Shown here: positions 61,101-64,000 of the stretch, piece by piece | How the letters are laid out: the number at the start of each line of letters is the position of its first letter | Numbering within the stretch: position 1 is the stretch's first letter | Assembly (NCBI GenBank): GCA_032433765.1 | Contig: JAVIAB010000073.1 | Location: forward strand, 57,322,565 to 57,386,564 | DNA from: Megaustenia siamemsis | Lineage: Eukaryota > Mollusca > Gastropoda > Stylommatophora > Ariophantidae | Length of the DNA stretch: 64,000 nt | Reading direction: 5' to 3' | Translations under genes and position numbers: made by a program | Notes under the pieces: model-generated | What the model saw: only the letters and a program-made list of their open reading frames with translations | Told to the model about the DNA's origin: nothing | The model's database searches: none

Positions 61101-62836
61101 TGTAGCTATTGCTTTAGTACAAAGTCCAAGCAAAATTGATGTCAGTATGGCAGGATCACTCCCTGAGGTCATCAGTGCAATCAATGCCTGCAAAACTGCA
61201 CAGGATGAAATTCTAAAATGCTCTGACAGTGTATGTGGTTATGTATTTACTGGACTGTTTTTATTTTATGATTCTTCATCTTGATGTTGTGATTTTTATT
61301 TATTTATGTTTTTATACTCAACTACTGATTGTTAATTCAAAGAATTAACACCATTGCACTTGGTGTAAACTCCAGATGCATATTCTTTCCTAACACATTG
61401 CAAAAAATGCTCACAGACATTTCCTGGAACTTAAAAGTTATACTCAATTTAGACCTGTCCTTCCAGTTGAGTATTAATAACAGTGTCAATAAAAATTGTG
61501 TTATATAGAAATGCTTATTACAGATTTTGTGACCTTTTGAGTTCTGCATAATAAGGGAAATAATGTTTTCCAAACACCAATACTGTTGTGTACTTGTAAT
61601 GTATAAAATATGCAACTGTAGCTGGCAGCCTGTAATTAACATACATTAAGGCAAATTGATTACCAGAAATAGCCAGAAGCAATGATCCACTTACACACAT
61701 ATTAAGGCAGTATATTTCTATTAAATGAACTATCATCAATAGCCAGCAAAATTGGGCTTGAGATCAATCATGAAAAGACTAAAGTCATGACTAGTTTAAT
61801 TCCAACAGGTGACAAAATATACATGGAAAACAAACCAGTAGAAGAGATCGATCACTTTATCTATCTTGGAAGTCACATTGATCGAGAAGGGGATACGAGC
61901 AAAGAAATTAAAATCAGAATAGCTAAAGCAGCAATGTCTTTCAGAAGCCTTGAAAAGTTGTGGAAATCAAAACTTATCAGCACAAACACAAAACTTAGGC
62001 TATTCAAATCAAATGTACTATCAACCCTTACGTATGCGTGTGAAAGCTGGAAAACAACAAGAGATATAGAAACAAAGTTGAACGCATTTGAAAATAAATG
62101 TCTAAGGAAAATACTTGGTATAGCATGGAACGAATTCAAAACAAATGAGGAAATTAGAGAAATCGCCAATCAACCACTAATATCTTCAGTAATAAAGAAA
62201 AGACGATGGTCATACGTTGGACATGTGATGAGAAGAGATAATAACCGAATAGCAAAGCAAGCCCTCATATGGGAAACAACAGGTAAAAGAAAAAGAGGAA
62301 GACCCAGGGAGACACTGATAAGAACATTGATGAGAGAGGCAAGAGCAGCAGGAGTCGGCTCCCTCAATGAGATAGAACTGCTTGCACAGAACAGAGACAG
62401 ATGGCGAGATTTGATAAAATATCTTTAAAAGAAAACTGCTAGAACAAAAAAATCCATATAGGAGAAGGTGTATCTTGGTCTACGCCCTATGGGCCGGTTA
62501 CGGCTCGAAAGGTCAATAGATAGATAGATAGATAGATATTTCTATTATCAGTTCAGTCATTCTGACAACTTGCATATAACTCTGCAAGTAGTTCACATTT
62601 TGAATATTCATGCTAAATTTTAAGAGGTTCATTTTCAGTTTTTGTTGTTCCTTATTATTTTCTTATTTTTATTATGATTTTAATTAAAGGTTCATATGTT
62701 GTACATCAATTAGACCATTCTTAAAGAGAAGATTGAAACTCGAGATGCTTTACGAAGGGACTTACATGACAAGCTTAACACAACAATCCAAGAATTGAAC
62801 CAAGTTCCACTCCAGGACAGAGGAAAACAAGTACAG
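25415..62836 (+). CDS. STK31: STK31-like RRM-Tudor protein gene, 5' and middle exons
   Basis: Fourteen exons with GT-AG borders encode, in order: a Pro/Ala/Ser-rich start; an RRM (VYVGNLP as RNP2, YGYGLVKF as RNP1); an acidic linker; an extended Tudor domain (MWGQKLS, VYAAQYSEDNC, VKVQYIDFGNTEELN, then SNase-like half ending ENNFAF); coiled coil (FETEKDEINNLRWKLK); and a helical segment (PLDVAIALVQ, LPEVISAINACKTAQDEIL). The Tudor, coiled-coil and helical blocks resemble vertebrate STK31, a germ-cell Tudor kinase associated with the piRNA/nuage system. The N-terminal RRM is outside the vertebrate form. The kinase domain would be right of the window. Exon 7 has an apparent 1-nt deletion and the exon 5-6 junction is off by one base. 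A broken allele or assembly error are both possible. Confidence 0.78.
25592..27185. other. STK31-like intron 1, AT-rich proximal part
   Basis: Very AT-rich. It contains a diverged duplication (26076-26162 and 26260-26350; both begin AGGTAGTGACTTAGAACTTA and end GCAGATTTAAT) and short GT runs. No exon or TE protein seen. Confidence 0.5.
27198..27459 (-). mobile_element. SINE-A, full length, with 12-bp TSD
   Basis: A 262-bp element flanked by exact AACTTAATTAAG at 27186-27197 and 27460-27471. On the minus strand the tRNA-like head is GGGAGCCGCGATAGCTCAGT with box B GGTTCGATCCC, and the 3' end is CGCCACTTGGCGTGACAGGG. Best reference copy of this SINE in the window. Confidence 0.93.
28440..28699 (+). 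mobile_element. SINE-C copy 2
   Basis: About 95% like the copy at 14.6 kb, starting CCTGTGTGTTACTGGGG and ending CGGCTCGAAAGGACCATAGA. It sits between ATTATTATT repeats that look like its target duplication. Confidence 0.88.
28754..28884 (-). mobile_element. SINE-A short form (head only) with 12-bp TSD
   Basis: 131 bp between exact TTGAAATAAATA copies (28742-28753 and 28885-28896). It keeps the tRNA-like head and lacks the 3' half, yet has its own duplication, so the short form itself was inserted. Confidence 0.88.
29074..29570. mobile_element. piggyBac-like non-autonomous element
   Basis: Flanked by TTAA on both sides (29070-29073, 29571-29574), with inverted ends CCCTAGATTACAATACC and the reverse of CCCTAGACTATGATACC. 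TTAA duplication and CCCTAGA termini are piggyBac hallmarks. No transposase frame. It holds an RTE-B 3' fragment (29400-29520), an A-run and a G-run. Confidence 0.82.
29400..29520 (-). mobile_element. RTE-B 3' tail fragment
   Basis: CCTCATTTGCCTTTCAGTGT and TTTGCTCTTCTGTTCGCCTC (plus reading) match the RTE-B 3' end. Inside the piggyBac-like element. Confidence 0.75.
29783..29871 (+). CDS. STK31: STK31-like exon 2 (RRM)
   Basis: The 89-nt exon is preceded by a T-run and CAG and followed by GTATGA. Encodes RKIGKLFSAYGEVHNIWIN. Phase 0 in, phase 2 out. Confidence 0.85.
30165..30285 (-). repeat. RTE-E 3' end fragment
   Basis: ATCATCATTATGTGCCATAA and GCGTAGGCAATCATGTCCTT correspond to the RTE-E 3' end as at 20.4 kb. 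Confidence 0.7.
30544..30651 (+). CDS. STK31: STK31-like exon 3 (RRM RNP1)
   Basis: The 108-nt exon with acceptor TTACAG and donor GTATTC completes RNP1 (YGYGLVKF) with exon 2 and continues EEDGLKAIEETNG. The intron starts with a GT and TA microsatellite and a Tigger insertion. Confidence 0.88.
30662..30710. repeat. GT/TA microsatellite
   Basis: (GT)n then (TA)n starts 10 bp after the exon 3 donor and continues on the other side of the Tigger element at 32006-32060. Confidence 0.95.
30711..32005 (-). mobile_element. Tigger/pogo-like DNA transposon, internally deleted
   Basis: Terminal inverted repeats begin CAGTAAAGTCTCGATTATCC and end with the matching CATAATCGAGACTTTACTG. It is inserted at TA inside a TA microsatellite. 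Only the N-terminal transposase frame (30927-31226) remains in 1.3 kb; autonomous Tiggers are about 2.4 kb or more. Confidence 0.9.
30927..31226 (-). pseudogene. Tigger transposase N-terminus (CENP-B type HTH)
   Basis: 99 codons with KRKRTVLTLNQKIEIASRLE and FGIASSTLYDIRNQKDEL, a CENP-B/pogo N-terminal helix-turn-helix that binds the inverted repeats. The DDE catalytic part is missing. Host domestication is not supported because it lies within intact transposon ends. Confidence 0.85.
32006..32060. repeat. TA microsatellite, right of Tigger
   Basis: (TA)n continuing the array at 30662-30710, which was split by the Tigger insertion. Confidence 0.95.
32055..32300 (-). repeat. RTE-like LINE C-terminal fragment
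   Basis: A minus frame has GLERKNNGRHVSCIHQGRTR and RRWFQDIKETLNMTEE, a GRTRRRW-type C-terminal LINE motif differing from families A to F. It ends close to a CATCATC run. Confidence 0.55.
32765..35880 (-). mobile_element. RTE-F (BovB-like) LINE, nearly full length, 12-bp TSD
   Basis: Flanked by exact TATTGTCCTTAT (32753-32764 and 35881-35892). The minus strand encodes endonuclease (IIMGDMNAKVG, TWKSPGDKKRNQIDYIMI, GADINSDHNPV), reverse transcriptase (CFIDYTKAFDRIHHNQL, GVRQGCILSPSLFNLY) and C-terminal domain. The tail is (GAT)n. Several frameshifts, an RT box reading YAGD instead of YADD, and a nested plus-strand RTE-F fragment at 34488-34844 make it dead. It is 86 bp from STK31-like exon 4. 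Confidence 0.9.
34488..34844 (+). mobile_element. 5'-truncated RTE-F copy nested in RTE-F
   Basis: 357 bp on the plus strand flanked by TTACTTTCC (34479-34487 and 34845-34853). It reads MWIYRRIGRIGWKQKI, FLGHVKRHNSLL and GKRGRGRPRLTW and ends in (GAT)n, so it is a complete 3' end. Confidence 0.9.
35967..36067 (+). CDS. STK31: STK31-like exon 4 (linker)
   Basis: The 101-nt exon (acceptor TATCCAG, donor GTGAGT) encodes an acidic, low-complexity linker (GDSDGNQEKEEGKLPMSVKQ). Phase 2 in, phase 1 out. An RTE-F LINE ends 86 bp upstream. Confidence 0.7.
36154..37888. mobile_element. piggyBac-like element carrying an I-like LINE
   Basis: TTAA at 36150-36153 and 37889-37892; left end CCCTAGATTATGATACC, right end the reverse of a CTCTAGATTACGATACC variant. 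Internal sequence matches the element at 63.5 kb. The I-like insertion occupies about 36545-37706; without it the element is about 570 bp. Confidence 0.82.
36545..37706 (+). pseudogene. I-like non-LTR element, RNase H part (degenerate)
   Basis: Plus frames show MAEIQAIKLAVEKLLNSNL, VVFLTDARSVL, IPGNESRSAG (degraded GNEKADQLAK) and TCRQAPQIAEHILQDCTEY. Frameshifts and stops interrupt the RNase H. It ends AAGATAGATAGATA. Second copy at 47.0-48.2 kb. Confidence 0.8.
38345..38680 (+). mobile_element. SINE-A, plus strand, disrupted by RTE-A tail
   Basis: Head remnants (GTTATGAACTGGACTACAAA, GGTTCGATCCTG), body (CCCCAAAAATCATGTGCCGA) and tail (CGCCACTTGACTTGACAGAG). A 76-bp RTE-A tail sits at 38548-38623. 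Confidence 0.82.
38548..38623 (+). mobile_element. minimal RTE-A 3' tail insertion with 12-bp TSD
   Basis: The RTE-A 3' end (GTATCTTGGTCTACGCCCTA to the GATA run) plus 10 extra bases, ACTAACACCA, copied from the target at its 5' side. AACACCATATTC occurs exactly on each side (38536-38547 and 38624-38635). Confidence 0.88.
38985..39150 (-). repeat. SINE-B body and tail fragment
   Basis: CCTCTGATGAAGTCCCTAGA, GAACTGAATTTTGCGTG and TCGCTGCACAGGCAGATAAC (plus reading) match SINE-B. The tRNA-like head is missing. Confidence 0.78.
39430..39770 (-). repeat. SINE-like repeat (family G), minus strand
   Basis: The reverse complement shares AGATATCTAGCCCTC-CAGATAACAG and the CCAGGCAAAA block with 56425-56740. 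A T-run and G-rich stretch lie inside. Confidence 0.55.
40070..40148. repeat. GT-TA-GA compound microsatellite
   Basis: (GT)n, (TA)n, then (GA)n in succession, about 95 bp before exon 5. Confidence 0.95.
40243..40291 (+). CDS. STK31: STK31-like exon 5 (candidate)
   Basis: The 49-nt candidate has acceptor ATTTCAG and donor GTAAGT and reads PMFESSIDCHTKKKW in the frame left by exon 4. It leaves in phase 2, while exon 6 enters in phase 0. Confidence 0.5.
40640..40745 (+). repeat. RTE-F C-terminal fragment
   Basis: The plus frame reads KQITPGLKLRIAKCYIFSTF and TETWTL, matching RTE-F at 33.2 kb (KQISAELKLRMAKCYI). Confidence 0.75.
41242..41394 (+). CDS. STK31: STK31-like exon 6 (Tudor start)
   Basis: 51 codons, phase 0 to 0 (acceptor ACATAG, donor GTATGT). 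Contains VETPIIMWGQKLSMENVNEL and ATVCPDAP, like the start of the STK31 Tudor region. Confidence 0.88.
41396..42336. other. STK31-like intron 6, no feature seen
   Basis: AT-rich intron with T-runs and a TA run at about 42104-42127. No TE family identified. Confidence 0.4.
42337..42410 (+). pseudogene. STK31: STK31-like exon 7 (Tudor core) with 1-nt deletion
   Basis: 74 nt between CAG and GTAGGT, yet both neighbouring exons are phase 0 and need 75. The frame starts VYAAQYSEDNC, then shifts. In the +1 frame the tail reads RCIVRYTFHPEK, the expected Tudor sequence. The loss maps to TGCTG|TATAGG (about 42371), next to the conserved Trp-Tyr-Arg of Tudor domains. Confidence 0.82.
42838..44385 (-). 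mobile_element. RTE-A LINE with internal deletion
   Basis: Minus frames read endonuclease end, linker (TNVKTDLGKVLAKATYKELD), and RT (DFKKAFYSIHRNSLW, GVKLGCILSPLLFG, LDFADNIVLIS). The FADD box is FADN. About 600 bp of the C-terminal region is missing between the RT end and the short tail at 42838-42859. Frameshifts are present. Confidence 0.85.
44655..44930 (+). repeat. possible tRNA-derived SINE (diverged)
   Basis: TGTGAGTTTCATTCCC resembles a degenerate B box, with CTCTTTATCTACTCATTACC upstream. Only one copy seen, so this is tentative. Confidence 0.3.
45236..45385 (+). CDS. STK31: STK31-like exon 8 (Tudor second half)
   Basis: 50 codons (acceptor CTGCAG, donor GTAAGT), phase 0 both ends. 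VQYIDFGNTEELNPSNL is the Tudor signature that forms the aromatic cage used for dimethylarginine binding. Confidence 0.92.
45417..46020 (-). mobile_element. RTE-E LINE 3' part
   Basis: Minus frames: EFKYLGTLLTSDGRCTTEV, LTYGCESWAIGQQ, MRREHLEYIVTTGKIEGRRD and WRNMMTYARRHGT at the end, with a CATCATC (GAT) tail. A frameshift at about 45.66 kb breaks it. Confidence 0.85.
46025..46690 (+). mobile_element. RTE-D LINE 5' end (5' UTR and endonuclease start)
   Basis: The plus frame reads LNRHQSTVCKIKNKETLAIG and TCNIRSAFQVGKLENISQEM, the first strand of an AP-endonuclease, preceded by GC-richer 5' sequence with CAGCCGACAAGTAGTGCCGG. The orientation is opposite to the sequences on both sides. Confidence 0.72.
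46691..49330 (-). mobile_element. RTE-D LINE 5' half, split by an I-like element
   Basis: Minus frames: endonuclease start (RGIWNVKTLKQKGKLEDI, LLELCEMRYTGSGEI) at 48.8-49.1 kb and the linker after the endonuclease (SRKKWKTNDILQLMDTRRRN) at 46.7-47.0 kb. An I-like insertion at 47046-48241 separates them. The 3' half of the LINE is missing. Confidence 0.8.
47046..48241 (+). mobile_element. I-like non-LTR element 3' part with RNase H, 12-bp TSD
   Basis: Flanked by exact AACTGAGGCTCA (47034-47045 and 48242-48253). The plus strand encodes an RNase H (VYTDGSAQNAV, DAEIQAIKLAIEKL, VVFLTDARSVLQAL, WIPSHCGIPGNEKADQLAKE), then a Cys-His segment (TCTCGQAPQTAEHILQDC). Catalytic D, E and D are present. 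Two frame breaks (about 47.54 and 47.94 kb) split it. RNase H downstream of RT is typical of I-clade and related elements. Ends AAAGATAGATAG. Confidence 0.88.
49331..49844. other. STK31-like intron 8, unassigned
   Basis: No exon or TE protein recognised. Confidence 0.35.
49845..50680 (-). mobile_element. RTE-B LINE 3' part
   Basis: A largely open minus frame: EEFKYLGSLMTNDNSQTAEI, NKEITLEAKRALYNTIFIPT, LRDKIRNEELRKKLRIASAI, WFGHVTRQKEQNTTQRAFNK. The 3' tail is GCTGAAATGCAGATGAGGAA. This gives the uninterrupted order of the RTE-B 3' region. Confidence 0.85.
50690..51330. other. STK31-like intron 8, distal part
   Basis: AT-rich, no recognisable feature apart from the acceptor of exon 9. Confidence 0.35.
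51331..51557 (+). CDS. STK31: STK31-like exon 9 (SNase-like half of extended Tudor)
   Basis: The 227-nt exon, phase 0 in and 2 out, has acceptor TTACCAG and donor GTGAGG. It reads FVKDMVEGKEVDAYTTARL and AELYIDGICLNEKMLENNFA, the extended Tudor flank. A Gly/Arg-rich stretch follows. Confidence 0.92.
52150..52835 (+). mobile_element. RTE-A LINE 3' end
   Basis: An open frame of about 196 codons (GSHIDREGDASKEIRIRTAK to WRDLIKNL) followed by the RTE-A tail (GGCAACGGCTCGAAAGGTTA) and GATA repeats. 5' truncated at about 52150. It lies directly before an RTE-B copy. Confidence 0.88.
52838..54015 (+). mobile_element. RTE-B LINE, plus strand
   Basis: Degenerate reverse transcriptase (AFIDQEEVFN) followed by KEITLEAK-type region and the C-terminal FNKRCENTRPKGRPRKRWVN and NRRAKARKLNLPSTLKGK, then a GA-rich tail. 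Multiple frameshifts. Confidence 0.82.
54016..54294 (+). repeat. tandem second copy of RTE-B 3' end
   Basis: Starts TAGAATACATAAAGAAACAA and repeats the 53759-54010 segment with about 10% change, including an internal CAGCAGAGGTGAACA duplication. It again ends with a GGAAAGAAGAA tail. Confidence 0.85.
54365..55606 (+). mobile_element. RTE-A LINE 3' part, young copy, 10-bp TSD
   Basis: Flanked by exact ATGGTATATG (54355-54364 and 55607-55616). The frame 54550-55509 is intact over 319 codons (GVKQGCILSPLLFG, LDFADDIVLISS, GKRKRGRPRETLRR, WRDLIKYL). One extra base near 54528 shifts the upstream RT segment (IDFKKAFDSIHRDSLWK). Ends with the standard tail and (GATA)n. Confidence 0.93.
55665..55795 (+). 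repeat. RTE-F C-terminal fragment
   Basis: ATAGCAAAATCTTATATTTT and CAGAAACATGGACATTAGGC correspond to the RTE-F AKCYI/ETWTL block as at 40.7 kb, with FEIWIY-like ending. Confidence 0.65.
55800..56258. other. STK31-like intron 9, distal part
   Basis: No feature recognised except the exon 10 acceptor. Confidence 0.35.
56259..56346 (+). CDS. STK31: STK31-like exon 10 (coiled coil)
   Basis: 88 nt after TTTTACAG and before GTACGG. Contains FETEKDEINNLRWKLK, a heptad-like helix. Phase 2 in, 0 out. Confidence 0.85.
56425..56740 (+). repeat. tRNA-headed SINE-like repeat (family G)
   Basis: Starts GGGGGTCTGGTGGTCTAGTA, a box-A-like head, and shares its body with the minus copy at 39430-39770. Located 80 bp after exon 10. 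Confidence 0.55.
57380..57555 (-). repeat. possible tRNA-derived SINE
   Basis: The reverse complement near 57530-57460 reads GGTTACGGTGCTGAACATCT and GGATCTTCAATTCCC, A-box and B-box-like. No second copy seen. Confidence 0.35.
57654..57716 (+). CDS. STK31: STK31-like exon 11 (coiled coil)
   Basis: 21 codons after CCCCCCAG and before GTAAAT: NLQSEYASLSNKAQENDLSV, continuing the coiled coil in phase 0. Confidence 0.82.
57989..58032 (+). CDS. STK31: STK31-like exon 12
   Basis: A 44-nt exon (acceptor ATTATAG, donor GTAAGT) reading IKNLQVLSSMVRKL; phase 0 in, phase 2 out, matching exon 13. Confidence 0.78.
58434..58878 (-). mobile_element. RTE-A LINE 3' end, 10-bp TSD
   Basis: Flanked by exact AGCAATTATT (58424-58433 and 58879-58888). 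The minus frame has MRRDNNRIAKQALMWETTGE to WRDLIKYL and the RTE-A tail. 5' truncated. Confidence 0.9.
59144..59450 (-). repeat. LINE 3'-end-like repeat (family H), second copy
   Basis: AACACTTTTCAAACCATTCT and CCATGTCTTCCCCATCATCT in plus reading match the reverse of 14.15-14.47 kb. Confidence 0.45.
59480..60125 (-). pseudogene. Tc1/IS630-superfamily DDE transposase remnant
   Basis: A mostly continuous minus frame with a few stops. It shows VYLDEP, then QHLIVDHAGS, FVLKSTNNRNYHS, CILMDHNIVALDD, IQDHGYRCLRLPNYSHLNPI and ELVWANVKGQVAAEIK. The Asp in YLDE, the Asp in LMDH and the Glu in NPIE fit the catalytic triad. The second Asp and Glu are about 78 residues apart, far more than the 34-41 of classic Tc1/mariner. 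Frame slip near 59.65 kb (LRLPT*/LRLPNYS) and a stop after VKIWLT. No terminal repeats found. Confidence 0.75.
60190..60956 (+). pseudogene. mariner transposase remnant
   Basis: Three-frame reading gives DGISYESVRRS, MHSIAAKFVLRRK, ETFISRIIMG, KQQSSQWKSPHSPKPKTA, VLHHGNSLTQ, VIQCPQQSPDLAI and, at the end, GDYFEGDGD. These are the mariner landmarks in order. The second catalytic Asp (HDN) is Gly (HGN), and the GDESW block is broken by a frameshift. It lies head to head with the DDE remnant at 59480-60125. Confidence 0.85.
61065..61230 (+). CDS. STK31: STK31-like exon 13
   Basis: The 166-nt exon (acceptor ATTTCAG, donor GTATGT) encodes FPIDKDTPLDVAIALVQ and SLPEVISAINACKTAQDEIL, similar to the helical region of STK31 after the coiled coil. 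Confidence 0.88.
61724..62535 (+). mobile_element. RTE-A LINE 3' end, young copy, 12-bp TSD
   Basis: Flanked by exact ATATTTCTATTA (61712-61723 and 62536-62547). The frame 61787-62428 is open for 213 codons and matches the 55-kb copy almost throughout (one R to I change at GRPRETLIRT). It has the full tail with (GATA)n. Confidence 0.93.
62714..62836 (+). CDS. STK31: STK31-like exon 14 (last in window)
   Basis: 41 codons after CAATTAG and before GTAATT, phase 0. Helical and charged (KEKIETRDALRRDLHDKLN). The gene continues beyond the window. Confidence 0.85.
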
Positions 62837-62839
62837 GTA

Positions 62840-63468
62840 ATTATATTTGTTAGTGTGATAGTTACAAAACCTTTTCTGACCACCACCATTGACTACAAAA
62901 ATTCTTCCTCACCTTACAGCTATATTGATTTGATAAAGACTTATCATAAAAGAATTTTGCGTCACACATCTGATATGTTAACATGTCTGCATGACATTGC
63001 AGTTTTCAATCGCTTTTATGTTTTGTGGACTGCTTAACACATTAAGTGCTTAAGATTTCTAAAGATAATAATTAATATTTGATTCTCTTATCCAACAATT
63101 GTGTAAAAAAATATAATGCCGTACTTGTCAATAAGATAATAAGGGACTTGTTCCACAGCCAGTTAAAATATGTCAAGAAATTGACTGTCAACATCTAACA
63201 TCTGTCTAGAACAAATAATGAAGAAATGAAACTCTTTAAATCATTTGTAATAATCGGAGTATTAATGTCTTGAGCCTCACTTTGACAGACAGATTAGCAG
63301 GTAATGAAGTGCTTACTAAGTGAAGTAAATCCTTCATGGAACACAGCAAATCAAAGTAAAGGAGATATAAATATTGTCTAACATCAGCTCTGTTACATAA
63401 ATATGATGCAGAATAATCTTTGAAAATCACACAACCATTTAAATATATCTAGGATTTACTATCATCAA
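62840..63468. other. STK31-like intron 14, no feature seen
   Basis: No exon or repeat recognised before the piggyBac-like element. Confidence 0.4.
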
Positions 63469-64000
63469 CCCTAGATTACCACTACACTGTAAAAATGACT
63501 GTCAAAATACACTTTTTTGGGGGGAAATTAACAGTTAATATGAAAATGTTATTTCCTGCTGTGTACCTTCCTGGAACCTCCCTCAGGTTCACATGAAGTG
63601 TTTCTTATATCAGTGAAGAAAAAGAAATTACACTGGTATGAGAACAATTACTACCGCTTAAAATGTAACATTAGGTGCTCTAAAAATAGTAATTTCTCTG
63701 AACTTTTGACACACTCATGTGTGTTCACACTAGGCAAAACATGGGGACTCGAAATTTCTGGCTCATGTTAATTTATGACCTGAATTTCACCTCTTTATAG
63801 GTGAAAAGAGACTTTCTCCTTTTGGAATGGATGTGTTATAATATCTATCAATACAGTTGCCGTAAGTCCCTCAGTATGTTCCGCTATAGCGTTGTTTGCT
63901 AGTTTTCCAGAATCACAAAGGGTTGTTTGATATCTGCCGACAACTAAGGAAATTTCCCTAGTCACAGTAACAACAACAAAAAATCCAACAACAATGGAAA
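63469..64000. mobile_element. piggyBac-like element, cut by window edge
   Basis: Starts CCCTAGATTACC after TCAA (a changed TTAA). It shares AACATTAGGTGCTCTAAAAA and AATTTCTCTGAACTTTTG with the copies at 29.1 and 37.8 kb, and CGACAACTAAGGAAATTTCC with the reverse of 36.4 kb. It is the longest uninterrupted stretch of this family here; the right end is outside. Confidence 0.75.

Overview
This is eukaryotic, intron-rich, AT-rich animal DNA. Exons are 44-233 nt with GT-AG borders and are scattered through kilobase-scale introns full of non-LTR retrotransposons, SINEs and decayed DNA transposons. The repeat mix (several RTE/BovB-like LINE families, tRNA-headed SINEs, mariner, Tigger and piggyBac-like remnants) fits an invertebrate, plausibly a mollusc or other lophotrochozoan. 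The species cannot be named from the sequence.

Two protein-coding genes could be assembled by splicing, and they diverge from a central intergenic block. (1) An ankyrin-repeat gene on the minus strand: a 10-nt coding exon at 17201-17192, then exons at about 12.4-12.6, 11.8-11.9, 8.9-9.15, 8.1-8.3 and 6.4-6.5 kb, all with compatible phases. It runs off or continues beyond the left side of the window. (2) A gene on the plus strand starting at 25415 with 14 recognisable exons up to 62836. It encodes an RRM, an extended Tudor domain and a coiled-coil/helical region. Domain order and sequence match the germline Tudor kinase STK31; the kinase domain must lie to the right of the window. One Tudor exon carries an apparent 1-nt deletion, and one upstream exon junction is out of phase by one base.

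Nearly everything else is mobile DNA. Family labels used here are local. RTE-A: 3' end with (GATA)n. RTE-B: 3' end with GA-rich tail. RTE-D and RTE-E: BovB-like fragments. RTE-F: BovB-like with (GAT)n tail. I-like: elements with an RNase H domain. SINE-A and SINE-B have tRNA-like heads; SINE-C shares its 3' end with RTE-A. Many insertions have exact 9-15 bp target-site duplications that I located by eye, so the order of nesting can be read: RTE-A inside RTE-B, an I-like element inside RTE-D, an I-like element inside a piggyBac-like element, SINE-A and SINE-B inside RTE-B and RTE-F, and RTE-A inside SINE-A.

Layout: 1-5.2 kb nested LINEs; 5.2-17.2 kb ankyrin gene with a 750-bp pentanucleotide array at 9.7-10.4 kb; 17.2-25.2 kb an intergenic LINE/SINE pile; 25.4-62.8 kb the STK31-like gene with TE-filled introns; 63.5-64 kb the left end of another piggyBac-like element. 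No novel host defence or metabolic system was seen. The most informative signals are the LINE/SINE 3'-tail partnership, modular tRNA-SINE heads, a TTAA/CCCTAGA piggyBac-like family, and a decayed DDE transposase with an unusually long D-to-E spacing lying head to head with a mariner remnant.
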